The notes under the pieces: model-generated | The model's database searches: none | What the model was told of the DNA's origin: nothing | The model's input: the letters and a program-made list of their open reading frames with translations, nothing else | Made by a program: the position numbers and the translations under genes | Part shown: positions 24,795-32,586 of the stretch, piece by piece | How the letters are laid out: every line of letters begins with the position of its first letter | Position numbering within the stretch: position 1 is the stretch's first letter | Source: Salinispora tropica CNB-440 | GTDB lineage: Bacteria; Actinomycetota; Actinomycetes; Mycobacteriales; Micromonosporaceae | NCBI RefSeq assembly: GCF_000016425.1 | Contig: NC_009380.1 | Location: forward strand, 372,001 to 436,000 | Length of the DNA stretch: 64,000 nt | Reading direction: 5' to 3'

Positions 24795-25663
24795 GCGGCG
24801 GGGCGGTCTTCGAGCAGCCCGGGGATCACTGGGACCGGAAGGTGGCGAGCGGGCTGGCGTTCCTGCGCGGACGCCTCGCCGGCGACTACGAGGTCGACGA
24901 GTTCGGCTTCGACCCGCAGCTCACCGAATCCGTCTTCCACCCGCTGCTGCGACTGCTCTACCGAGACTGGTTCCGCACCGAGGTCACCGGGCTGGAGCAT
25001 GTGCCCGACGTGGGGGCTGGCCTTGTGGTGGCCAACCACTCCGGCACCGTGGCCCTGGACGCGCTGATTCTCTCGGCGGTGCTCCACGATCGGCACCCCC
25101 GGCACCGGTTTCTCCGGCTGCTCGGCGCGGACCTCGTCTTCCGGATGCCGGTGGTGTCGGCGGTGGCCCGCAAGGGTGGCGGCACGGTCGCCTGCAACCC
25201 GGACGCCGAGCGGCTGCTCGAATCCGGTGAGTTGGTCAGCGTCTTCCCTGAGGGCTTCAAGGGCGTCGGCAAGCTGTACGCGGAGCGCTACAAGCTACAA
25301 CGATTCGGACGGGGTGGCTTCGTCTCCGCGGCGTTGCGTACGGGTACCCCGATCGTGCCGGTGGCGATAGTCGGGGGCGAGGAGACCTACCCGATGCTCG
25401 CCGACGTGAAGCCTCTCGCGCGGCTGCTGAAGCTGCCGTACTTCCCCGTCACGCCGACCTTCCCCTGGCTCGGCCCGCTGGGCATGGTGCCGCTGCCGAG
25501 CAAGTGGATGATCGAGTTCTGCCCGCCGATCGCCACCGAGCACCTGACCGACTCGGCCGATGACCCGCTGGTCGTGTTCAACCTCGCCGACCAGGTGCGG
25601 GAGACCATTCAGCAGACCCTGCACCGGCTGCTGGAGCGGCGGCCGGACCCGTTCGGCCCCTGA
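24791..25663 (+). CDS. PlsC-like lysophospholipid acyltransferase
   Basis: A 290-residue acyltransferase of the 1-acyl-glycerol-3-phosphate type. The catalytic His is in VVANHSGTVALDALIL; the spacing to Asp is H-x6-D rather than the usual H-x4-D, as in the Rv0502-like subgroup. The Glu/Gly motif SVFPEGFKGVGK and VPVAIVGGEE (block IV) are present. It probably acts at the membrane on lysophosphatidate or a related lipid. GTG 24791 overlaps the stop of the epimerase gene by 4 bp. Confidence 0.85.
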   Translation: MSGGAVFEQPGDHWDRKVASGLAFLRGRLAGDYEVDEFGFDPQLTESVFHPLLRLLYRDWFRTEVTGLEHVPDVGAGLVVANHSGTVALDALILSAVLHDRHPRHRFLRLLGADLVFRMPVVSAVARKGGGTVACNPDAERLLESGELVSVFPEGFKGVGKLYAERYKLQRFGRGGFVSAALRTGTPIVPVAIVGGEETYPMLADVKPLARLLKLPYFPVTPTFPWLGPLGMVPLPSKWMIEFCPPIATEHLTDSADDPLVVFNLADQVRETIQQTLHRLLERRPDPFGP

Positions 25664-25674
25664 CCAGGGGCGCC

Positions 25675-25693
25675 CCCGTGGCGAGCCCACGGG
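25675..25693 (+). terminator. Short hairpin after the acyltransferase
   Basis: CCCGTGG-CGAGC-CCACGGG, a 7-bp G+C-only stem 12 bp downstream of the stop codon, is a plausible terminator. Confidence 0.4.
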
Positions 25694-25706
25694 CGGGCAA
25701 ATCCGG

Positions 25707-25734
25707 TTGCGATCGACCGGTGCCTTCGTACGGT
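25707..25734 (+). promoter_or_regulatory. Promoter of MFS gene: TTGCGA-16-TACGGT, leaderless-type
   Basis: The -35 is TTGCGA (25707-25712) and the -10 TACGGT (25729-25734), spaced by 16 nt and followed after 7 nt by GTG 25742. This is the clearest complete leaderless promoter in the window. Confidence 0.6.
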
Positions 25735-25741
25735 GTTCGTT

Positions 25742-27010
25742 GTGCGGAGAGTCGTCGAGGCGGTGGTGCCAGCTCGGTTGGGCAACGGGTTCCGTTGGTT
25801 GCTGGCGTCGTCGTGGGCGACGAACCTGAGCGACGGGATCGCGGTGGCGGCCGGGCCGCTGCTGGTGGCGTCGCTGACCGCCAACCCGCTCCTGGTCGCG
25901 CTGGCGGCCCTGCTGCGCTGGGCGCCGCCGCTGGTGTTCGGGCTCTGGGCCGGCGTGCTCTCCGATCGACTCGACCGGCGGCGCATCGTGCTGGTGGCGA
26001 ACGCGGTTCGAGTCGGCGCCCTGGGCGTGCTGGTCGGGGTGTTGGTGACCGGCCGGGTGTCGGTGCCGGTGGTGCTGCTGACGCTGGCGCTGCTCGCCAC
26101 CGCCGAGGTGTTCGTGGACAACACGACGGGGACGCTGACGCCGATGCTGGTGCGTCGGGAGGACCTGGCGATCGCCAACGCCCGCGTCCTGGCCGGCCTC
26201 ATTACGCTGAACAAACTGACCGGCCCGGCGATCGGGGCCGTACTCTTCGCGGCCGGTCGGTCCTGGCCGTTCGCCACCAACACCATTCTCATCGCGGCCG
26301 GGCTGCTGCTGGTGTCCCGGGTGTCGCTGCCGCCACGGGAGCGGGAATCGACGGGCCACCCCCGTGATCTGCGCAGCGACATCGCGGCCGGGTTCCGCTG
26401 GACCGTCCGCCATCCGGCCGTTCGGACGCTGTGCCTGACCGCCCTGGTCTTCAACATCACCTACGGCGCCGCCTGGTCCATCCTGGTGCTCTACGCCGGT
26501 GCGCGGCTCGGCCTCGGCGCCGTCGGCTTCGGCCTGCTCAGCACGGCGACGGCGGCCGGCGGGCTGCTCGCCACCGTCGGATACGGCTGGCTCTCCCGCC
26601 GGGTGAGCCTCGGCGACATCATGCGGGCCGGGCTGATCATCGAGACCCTCACCCACCTCGGTCTCGCCGTCACCACCTCGCCCTGGGTCGCCGCTGCCAT
26701 CCTCTTCGTCTTCGGGGCGCACGCGTTCACCTGGGGCACCACCGCGCTGACGATCCGGCATCGGGCGGTTCCGACCCACCTCCAAGGCCGAGTCGCCAGC
26801 GTCTACACAATGAGCGGGTACGGTGGGCTGGTCGTCGGCGCGGCGCTCGGCGGCCCGCTGGTCACCCTCCTCGGAACAACCGGTCCATTCTGGTTCGCCT
26901 TCGCCGGATCGGCGCTGCTCGTCGGGGTGTTGTGGCGCCGGTTCGCCCACATCGCCCACACCGACGACCCGGCGCCAACCCCGGCTCCGGCCGGAGCAAC
27001 AGCCGGCTGA
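25742..27010 (+). CDS. MFS transporter (enterobactin exporter EntS-like)
   Basis: A 422-residue, 12-TM major facilitator of the MFS_3/EntS kind: FRWLLASSWATNLSDGIAVA in TM1, GVLSDRLDRRRIVLVAN as signature A after TM2, and ANARVLAGLITLNKLTGPAIG. A Pro/Ala-rich tail follows the last TM. The substrate is unknown. GTG 25742 is favoured by the promoter spacing; GTG 25733 in the same frame lies inside the -10 box and is less likely. Confidence 0.85.
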   Translation: MRRVVEAVVPARLGNGFRWLLASSWATNLSDGIAVAAGPLLVASLTANPLLVALAALLRWAPPLVFGLWAGVLSDRLDRRRIVLVANAVRVGALGVLVGVLVTGRVSVPVVLLTLALLATAEVFVDNTTGTLTPMLVRREDLAIANARVLAGLITLNKLTGPAIGAVLFAAGRSWPFATNTILIAAGLLLVSRVSLPPRERESTGHPRDLRSDIAAGFRWTVRHPAVRTLCLTALVFNITYGAAWSILVLYAGARLGLGAVGFGLLSTATAAGGLLATVGYGWLSRRVSLGDIMRAGLIIETLTHLGLAVTTSPWVAAAILFVFGAHAFTWGTTALTIRHRAVPTHLQGRVASVYTMSGYGGLVVGAALGGPLVTLLGTTGPFWFAFAGSALLVGVLWRRFAHIAHTDDPAPTPAPAGATAG

Positions 27011-27038
27011 CGGCGGCGTGCGTGCGGTGGCGGCGAGC

Positions 27039-27911
27039 TCACATCCGGAGGGACGAGCGGCGGCGGTGCCGCGCCAGCCCCGCGGTGACCGCTCCGGCGA
27101 CCAGTCCGACGGCGGCGGTTGACGGGACGGCGATCTTCACGGCCCGACGCCCGGTACGGAAGTCCCGTACCTCCCATCCGCGTCGGCGAGCCTCCCGCGC
27201 CAGCGCGGCGTCCGGGTTGACGGCGACCCCGCGGCCGGCCGCGGCGAGCATCGGCAGGTCGTTGGAGGAGTCGCTGTAGGCGGTGCAGCGGGACAGGTCC
27301 AGCCCTTCCGCCGCGGCGAGTCGGGTCACCGCCTCCGCCTTCGCGGGCCCGTGCATCAGGTCACCGACCAGCCGTCCGGTGTACGCGCCGTTGACCACCT
27401 CGGCCACCGTTCCGATGGCACCGGTGAGCCCCAGCCGGGCGGCGATCACCCGGCCGATCTCGACCGGGGCGGCGCTGACCAGCCAGACCCGTTGCCCGGC
27501 GTCGAGGTGTCCCTGGGCGAGTTGCCGGGCTCCGGCCCAGATCCGGGGCGCCATCAGCTCGTCGAAGATCTCCTCGGCGAGGCGCTCCACGTCGTTCACC
27601 TGCCAGCCCTCGACGAACGCGAGCGCGGCCTCCTTGATCTGCGACATGTCGCCGACATGCTCGGTGGCGAGCACCCGGAACCGCAGCTGTTGCCAGGCGA
27701 ATCGAAGGAGGTCGCTGGTGGTGACGTAGTTGCGCGCGGCGAGTCCGCGGGCGAACCAGTAGATCGATGCTCCCTGCATCATGGTGTTGTCCACGTCGAA
27801 GAAGGCGGCCGCGGCCCGATCTGGTGGCGGGGCCGGTGCGTCGCCGGCCGAGCTGCCTCCGGAGATGTGACTGCGGGTGTCGGTGTTGACCGGCACCTTT
27901 CGGCTGGCCAC
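27039..27911 (-). CDS. HAD-IB family phosphatase (SerB1/Rv0505c-like)
   Basis: A 290-residue HAD hydrolase: motif I AAFFDVDNTMMQGAS (nucleophile Asp), motif II VWLVSAAP (Ser), motif III Lys in HGPAKAEAV, and motif IV YSDSSNDLPMLAAAG. A C-terminal hydrophobic segment (VPSTAAVGLVAGAVTAGLA) followed by Arg-rich residues suggests a membrane tail. Family members include phosphoserine-phosphatase-like and lysophosphatidate-phosphatase-like enzymes; the substrate is not decided by sequence. GTG 27911 has GGAGGGGG upstream. Confidence 0.87.
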   Translation of the reverse strand: MASRKVPVNTDTRSHISGGSSAGDAPAPPPDRAAAAFFDVDNTMMQGASIYWFARGLAARNYVTTSDLLRFAWQQLRFRVLATEHVGDMSQIKEAALAFVEGWQVNDVERLAEEIFDELMAPRIWAGARQLAQGHLDAGQRVWLVSAAPVEIGRVIAARLGLTGAIGTVAEVVNGAYTGRLVGDLMHGPAKAEAVTRLAAAEGLDLSRCTAYSDSSNDLPMLAAAGRGVAVNPDAALAREARRRGWEVRDFRTGRRAVKIAVPSTAAVGLVAGAVTAGLARHRRRSSLRM

Positions 27912-28073
27912 TCGCTCCCCCTCCGTACGACCGGCGCACCGTGCGCCACCTGGCGAGGGTAGCCGGGTGACCCACCGAGGTGGGCATGCAACCGGGCAAT
28001 CGACCCAGGTGTGCGGCGGGCCGGGGCGGTCGTGGCTCCTGGCGGGAACGGGGTCGGTCCGCCTCCGGGGACG

Positions 28074-28958
28074 TCAGCGGTTGGTGGGGCAGCTCGTCGG
28101 AGTGGGACCGAGTGCGTCGCTGCCGCTCGGCGCGGGCAGGCCACAGACGATGGCGGCGCGCAGCGCGTCCGAGCGCAGATGGGCATCGTCGAGGAGCGTG
28201 AGGGAACGTTGGGTGCGGTCGCGGTCGGCACGGTTCCCGCTGTCCAGGAGCCCACTGACCGCGGTACGTTGCGCGGCGACGAAGGTGTTGACCACGTCGA
28301 GCGCCGTCAGGTCGGAGCCCTGCACCGCGGCGGTGGTGAGCAGGCGTACGCCGTGGCGGGTGTCGGCGTCCATGTCGTCCAGGACTCCGCTGTAGCCGAT
28401 CCGGTCGCCGCGTAGCTGGGCGGCCTCGCTCAGGCGGGTCCGCGCGAAGTCCAGGAAGAGCTGCCCACGACTGTGATCCGAGCCGGTCAACACGAGCTGC
28501 GCGCGTTCGGTCGAACGCTTCATCCCGTACAGGGCGTCGCCCGGTACCGCGTTCTCACTGGCTGCGGAGATGCCGGAGACGGCGACGGCACCGGTCGCGA
28601 TGCCGATCAGGATCGCCCCGCGGGCCCGGGCCCGCCGCGCGGTGACGGCGGGGAGGAGGAAGGAGCGGCTCGATGCCGGTCGGTGTTCCGTCCGGTCGGT
28701 GGTGGCCGCCGGGGTGGGCCGGCCGAGGCCCTCGCGTTCGGCGGTGGCCAGCAGCATCGCCCGTAGGCCGGTCCGGAACTCGGTACTGACCTCGACCGTC
28801 GGGGTGGCGTCACCGAGCTGCTGCCCGACTGCGACGAGTTCCGTGAGCTTTTCGTCGACCCGGGATCGGACGTGGTGTCGTCGGCCGCCGTTCGCTTCGT
28901 CGAGAAGTTGCGCGAAGCGCTCGGCGCGCCGACGGGAGAAGAAGAGGTCGCTGTTCAC
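28074..28958 (-). CDS. RsbN-like anti-sigma factor (DUF5667 protein)
   Basis: A 294-residue protein. The cytosolic N-terminus (residues about 1-120) starts NSDLFFSRRRAERFAQLLDE and contains VDEKLTELVAVGQQL. One TM follows (GAILIGIATGAVAVSGISAA), then an extracellular DUF5667 domain beginning ENAVPGDALYGMKRSTERAQ with helices to the C-terminus. This layout is that of RsbN, the membrane anti-sigma factor of BldN in Streptomyces. It is encoded directly downstream of the BldN-like sigma gene, separated by 263 bp. GTG 28958 has GGGAGG 8-9 nt upstream. Confidence 0.85.
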   Translation of the reverse strand: MNSDLFFSRRRAERFAQLLDEANGGRRHHVRSRVDEKLTELVAVGQQLGDATPTVEVSTEFRTGLRAMLLATAEREGLGRPTPAATTDRTEHRPASSRSFLLPAVTARRARARGAILIGIATGAVAVSGISAASENAVPGDALYGMKRSTERAQLVLTGSDHSRGQLFLDFARTRLSEAAQLRGDRIGYSGVLDDMDADTRHGVRLLTTAAVQGSDLTALDVVNTFVAAQRTAVSGLLDSGNRADRDRTQRSLTLLDDAHLRSDALRAAIVCGLPAPSGSDALGPTPTSCPTNR

Positions 28959-29221
28959 CGCTGGCACCTCCCTCGCTGGGCGCGGCCGGTCGGCCGCGAT
29001 CGTCACCGGCGACCGGGACGGGCGGGCATCGCGGGAGGCTCGAGGCCGGCGGTGAGGCCGGACCCGAGAAACCCGGGGGACGCCGGGACTGCATCGGTCG
29101 CACCCGGATGAACGCGCCGCGCCGGGTCGGGGTTACGGGGCCGACGGCGGAGAAAGTACGGAAAGTAATCGATATCACCAGAGTTCGATCTATCCGTGCG
29201 GCGTCGCCCCTGCCGGCCCGG

Positions 29222-30157
29222 TTATGTCCGGAAGCCGTCCGGGAGCAGCCGGGCGAGGGCCCGCACCGCCCGGTACTGCAAGGCCTTGATCGCGCCCTCG
29301 TTCTTGCCCATGGCCCGCGCCGTCTCCGCCACCGAGAAGCCTTGGAGGAAGCGGAGCACGATGCACTCCTGCTGCTCCGGGTTGAGCTGTTTGACCGCAC
29401 CGAGCAGGGTGACATTGGTGATGTGCTCGACCACGGCCGCCTCCGGGCTGCCTTCCGGCCCCCGGTCTTCGCGTTCGGCGTCGAGGACGTCGCCAGTGGT
29501 TACCTCGAGCCGGTAGCGGCCGGATTTGAAGTGGTCCGCGACCAGGTTGCGGGCGATCGTCACCAGCCAGGCCCCGAGGTCCCGGCCCTGCCAGGTGAAG
29601 CTACCGATTCGCTTCAGCGCTCGGAGGAAGGTGTCGGAGGTGAGGTCCTCTGCCAGTTGGCGGTTGCCCACTCGGAAGTAGACGAACCGGAAGACGGTGT
29701 CCACGTACCGGTCGTAGATCAGGCCGAAGGCCTCGGCCTCCCCGGCCTGCGCTCGCTCGACCAACGCCCAGATCTCGGTTGCCGGGTCGGACGGGTCGGG
29801 ACGGCTCGGGAAGCCGGTGGCGGGTGTGCTCGCCGGCAACGCGGGCAGTACCGCCGTGTCGGTGGCGGCGGAGTCGGCGGTGGCGGGTGGGTCGGCGCTC
29901 CGGCGGCCCTGTACGGGCATAGCGGGCCGGGCTGGCGAGGCGACCCGGGCTCCGACCGGCTTGGCGTTCGCGCCCGGTGTTCCGCTCCGGGCCGGGGCCT
30001 CGTTGGGATGTGGACGGCTGCGTAGCCCGTTGTCGCTCCGGGCGGCGAGCCGGCCGTCATCCCGGGGCCCGCGGGGTGTCAACCGTTCATTCGTCGTGGA
30101 TCGGGGAGGCGGGTCGCCCAGGCCGATCGGCCGCTGCGCGTAGCCGAAGGTCGTCAT
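29222..30157 (-). CDS. bldN: BldN-like ECF sigma factor with long N-terminal extension
   Basis: A 311-residue protein. The last about 180 residues are an ECF sigma factor: sigma2 with FGLIYDRYVDTVFRFVYFRV, AEDLTSDTFLRALKRI and LGAWLVTIARNLVADHFK, and sigma4 with LNPEQQECIVLRFLQGFSVA and ETARAMGKNEGAIKALQYRA. The first about 130 residues are low-complexity Pro/Arg/Ser-rich. Streptomyces BldN likewise has an N-terminal pro-region that is proteolytically removed. With the RsbN-like protein downstream, a role in differentiation or surface-layer gene control is inferred. ATG 30157 has GGAGG 7 nt upstream. Confidence 0.85.
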   Translation of the reverse strand: MTTFGYAQRPIGLGDPPPRSTTNERLTPRGPRDDGRLAARSDNGLRSRPHPNEAPARSGTPGANAKPVGARVASPARPAMPVQGRRSADPPATADSAATDTAVLPALPASTPATGFPSRPDPSDPATEIWALVERAQAGEAEAFGLIYDRYVDTVFRFVYFRVGNRQLAEDLTSDTFLRALKRIGSFTWQGRDLGAWLVTIARNLVADHFKSGRYRLEVTTGDVLDAEREDRGPEGSPEAAVVEHITNVTLLGAVKQLNPEQQECIVLRFLQGFSVAETARAMGKNEGAIKALQYRAVRALARLLPDGFRT

Positions 30158-30943
30158 CGGGGCACCTCCGTCCCGCGGCCCGAGTCCCCGGTGTGTGGTT
30201 GGGGTCGGTCGGGCACGCATGGTTTGGGTAGGGGGGTTGCCGGCGCGCGGCACGTCCCCTTGAGGTGCTGGTCCAATGCGCTGACGGGCACGGGGGCCTC
30301 CTCGGGCTGAGGGGTTGTTGACTCACGAAAACGGGGTGAGCCAACCCGAGTGATGATAGGGGTCAACGTCACCCGCGCGTGGCAAGTCCGTTACACAGGG
30401 CCAAAGTATTTCTGGTCGTGTCGCACTGCTGGCGGACCAGTTGTCCGTCGTGTGCGGTTGACTTTCGGATTCCCCGATGATTCGGGGAGATTCCCAGGTG
30501 GATCGGGGTGTGGATGGTCGTGGCGAGGTGTGCGCCGGCCGGCCGGCGGGGCGAGATGGCGGCAGCGGCCGAGCGCGGTGGCATGTAGAGGGTGTCGGTG
30601 ATCTCACCGCACGTGATGGCTCGGTCCCATGGATGGGACGGGCGGAGGTGGTGTTGCGACGCTCCGGTGCGCCGTCGGTCGGCGCCCGCCGTGCTCCCTC
30701 GGCTCCGGTTCGGCCGATCGTTTGCCGTTGTGCCAGACTCGACGGCCGTGCAGGAGGTGGCCGGCGACGCTGCGAACATCTCCCCGTGCGAGGTGGCTGC
30801 TGCTCGTCGCCGGGTCACCCAGGTGTGGCGCAGGGCGGTACTGGGTGTGCCACACCCCGCCAACGGCGAAACTGTCCACGCGATACGCGGCGAAAGCCAC
30901 TGCTCCGGTCGTCGGGCCGGGGCCGTCCCGACGGAGGAGACCG
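30158..30943. other. 786-bp divergent intergenic region (bldN-like / glutaredoxin-like)
   Basis: The longest non-coding stretch in the window. Several open frames cross it, but none shows a family match, a plausible ribosome binding site and consistent codon use together. It contains a TCCCCGA-TGAT-TCGGGGA inverted repeat (30471-30488) just after a TTGACT, and GGTGTGGC-N19-GCCACACC (30822-30856) about 90 bp before the glutaredoxin-like gene. A long complex regulatory region would suit a developmental sigma gene. Confidence 0.45.
30822..30856. promoter_or_regulatory. Inverted repeat GGTGTGGC-N19-GCCACACC
   Basis: Perfect 8-bp arms, separated by 19 nt, centred about 105 bp upstream of the glutaredoxin-like start. 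It is a candidate dimeric operator; the binding protein is unknown. Confidence 0.3.
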
Positions 30944-31195
30944 ATGCGTGAACCCCGCCTCACCCTGATCACCCGGCCCGGTTGTCACCTCTGCGAGGAC
31001 GCGAAGGCGGCGCTGGAACGGGTGGTGTCGGTCACCAATGACCGGTGGGTGGAGAAGGACGTCACCGACGATGTGGAGCTGGAGCGCGAGTACGGCGACC
31101 GGCTGCCGGTGGTGCTGCTCGACGGCAAGGAGCACGGCTACTGGCGGGTCGAGGAGGAGCGACTGCTCCGCGATCTGACCATTCCTCAGCTCTGA
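30944..31195 (+). CDS. Glutaredoxin-like protein (DUF836)
   Basis: An 83-residue thioredoxin-fold protein: LTLITRPGCHLCEDAKAAL with a CxxC redox pair near residue 16, KDVTDDVELEREYGDRLPV with the cis-Pro equivalent, and a short C-terminus. It matches the Rv0508-type protein that precedes hemA in mycobacteria. A mycothiol-linked dithiol reductase role is plausible but unproven. GGAGGAG lies 4-5 nt before ATG 30944; longer frames starting at 30629 are not supported. Confidence 0.85.
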   Translation: MREPRLTLITRPGCHLCEDAKAALERVVSVTNDRWVEKDVTDDVELEREYGDRLPVVLLDGKEHGYWRVEEERLLRDLTIPQL

Positions 31196-31205
31196 GGCCT
31201 CCGGG

Positions 31206-31211
31206 TAGGGT
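31206..31211 (+). promoter_or_regulatory. TAGGGT -10 box, leaderless-type
   Basis: TAGGGT lies 6 nt before ATG 31218, inside the 22-bp gap after the glutaredoxin-like gene. Confidence 0.45.
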
Positions 31212-31217
31212 GCGGCG

Positions 31218-31865
31218 ATGAGTTCTGCGCACCCGCACCTGGTCTGGGACTGGAATGGAACCCTGCTCAACGACCTGGACCTGGTCGTGGCGTCAACCAA
31301 TGTCGCCTTCGCCAGCGTTGGTGGGCCGGCGGTGACCGCCGACGAGCATCGGGTTCGGTTCCGTCGACCGATCGCCGACTACTACGCGGAGGTGCTCGGG
31401 CAGGCGGTGGACGAGACGGCGTTCGGTCAGCTGGACAAGCTCTTCCACGAGGTGTACAAGGACGGGCTGACCACCTGCGCGCTGGCACACGACGCGGTTG
31501 ACGCGATGTCGTCCTGGCCCGGGAGCCAGTCGCTGCTCTCCATGTGGTTCCACGAGGATCTGGTGCCGACCGTGCAGACCTACGGACTGACCAAGAACTT
31601 CCTACGGGTGGACGGGCTCCGGGCTGAGATCGGTGGTGATCGGAAGGCCGAGTCCCTGGCCCGGCACCTGGCCGAACTGAGGCTGGATGGCCGGGACGTG
31701 GTGCTGATCGGCGACTCGCTCGACGACGCAGACGCGGCCCGGTCGGTCGGTGGCCGTGCGGTCCTCTACGCCGGGGGCTTCACCGACGCCGCCCGCCTGC
31801 GTGCCTCCGGTCATCCGGTCGCGGAGACCCTCACCGAGGCGGTCGCCCTGGCCCACCCACATTGA
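31218..31865 (+). CDS. HAD-superfamily phosphatase (Gph-like)
   Basis: A 215-residue HAD hydrolase. Motif I is LVWDWNGTLLND, with the nucleophile Asp and DxNGTL form seen in phosphoglycolate-phosphatase-like enzymes. A helical cap follows (residues about 18-90), then GSQSLLSMW (motif II Ser), GDRKAESL (motif III Lys) and VLIGDSLDDADAARSVG (motif IV). The substrate is unknown, probably a small phosphomonoester. It follows the glutaredoxin-like gene by 22 bp but has its own -10-like box. Confidence 0.85.
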   Translation: MSSAHPHLVWDWNGTLLNDLDLVVASTNVAFASVGGPAVTADEHRVRFRRPIADYYAEVLGQAVDETAFGQLDKLFHEVYKDGLTTCALAHDAVDAMSSWPGSQSLLSMWFHEDLVPTVQTYGLTKNFLRVDGLRAEIGGDRKAESLARHLAELRLDGRDVVLIGDSLDDADAARSVGGRAVLYAGGFTDAARLRASGHPVAETLTEAVALAHPH

Positions 31866-31934
31866 TCAGGCGCCCGTCTCAGCGAGAGCGTGGGCGGTGT
31901 CGGTGCACGGTGCCCCGGGCTCGCCCGGGTCGCC

Positions 31935-32576
31935 TCAGCCGCGCAGGTAGGTCAGGACGGCGCGGACCCGGCGGTGCTGCTCGACATCCGGTGGCAGGTT
32001 GAGCTTGGTGAAGATGTTGCGGACGTGCTTCTCGACCGCGCCGTCGGTCACCACCAGGGTGCGGGCGATCGCGGTGTTGGAGTGGCCTTCGGCCATCAAA
32101 CTCAGTACCTCGCGTTCGCGCGGGGTCAGGGCCCGCAGTGGATCGTCACGCCGGCGGCGGGCGAAGAGCTGGGTGATTACCTCGGGATCGAGAACGGTGC
32201 CCCCGGCGGCGACCCGGTCCAGCGCGGCGAGGAACTCGTCGATCGCGGCCACCCGGTCCTTGAGCAGGTAGCCGACCCCGACCCCGGTGGCCAGGAGGTC
32301 GTCGGCGTAGGACACCTCGACGTACTGGGAGAGCACCAGGATGGGCGCCGCTGGCGCCAGAGCGCGCGCTTCGACGGCGGCCCGGAGCCCCTCGTCGGTG
32401 TGGGACGGCGGCATTCGTACGTCAACGATCGACAGGTCGGGGCGATGGGTGACCACCGCCTGCACCAGGGCAGCACCGTCACCGACGGCGGCCACCACCT
32501 GATGGCCGCGTTCGGTGAGGAGTCTGATGAGCCCTTCTCGGAGCAGGACGGCGTCGTCGGCGATCACGATCCGCAT
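31935..32576 (-). CDS. NarL/LuxR-family response regulator
   Basis: A 213-residue response regulator: receiver domain with VIADDAVLLREGL, phospho-acceptor Asp in LSIVDVRMPP, LSQYVEVSYA and K in YLLKDRV, followed by a LuxR HTH (LRALTPREREVLSLMAEGHS, VEKHVRNIFTKLNLP). It is paired with the histidine kinase gene 10 bp upstream on the same strand. Its targets are unknown; these DesR-like regulators often respond to membrane or cell-envelope state. Confidence 0.9.
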   Translation of the reverse strand: MRIVIADDAVLLREGLIRLLTERGHQVVAAVGDGAALVQAVVTHRPDLSIVDVRMPPSHTDEGLRAAVEARALAPAAPILVLSQYVEVSYADDLLATGVGVGYLLKDRVAAIDEFLAALDRVAAGGTVLDPEVITQLFARRRRDDPLRALTPREREVLSLMAEGHSNTAIARTLVVTDGAVEKHVRNIFTKLNLPPDVEQHRRVRAVLTYLRG

Positions 32577-32586
32577 GAGTGAGTGT

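Noticed and set aside
25295..26959. 554-codon minus-strand open frame opposite the acyltransferase and MFS genes
   Set aside because: It spans two well-supported plus-strand genes and consists of Gln/Arg/His/Pro-rich sequence with no domain.
30369..30951. Possible extra genes in the bldN-like/glutaredoxin spacer (for example frames 30592-30951 plus and 30863-30369 minus)
   Set aside because: Overlapping frames on both strands, no ribosome binding site with a conserved protein start, and no family features; treated as non-coding.
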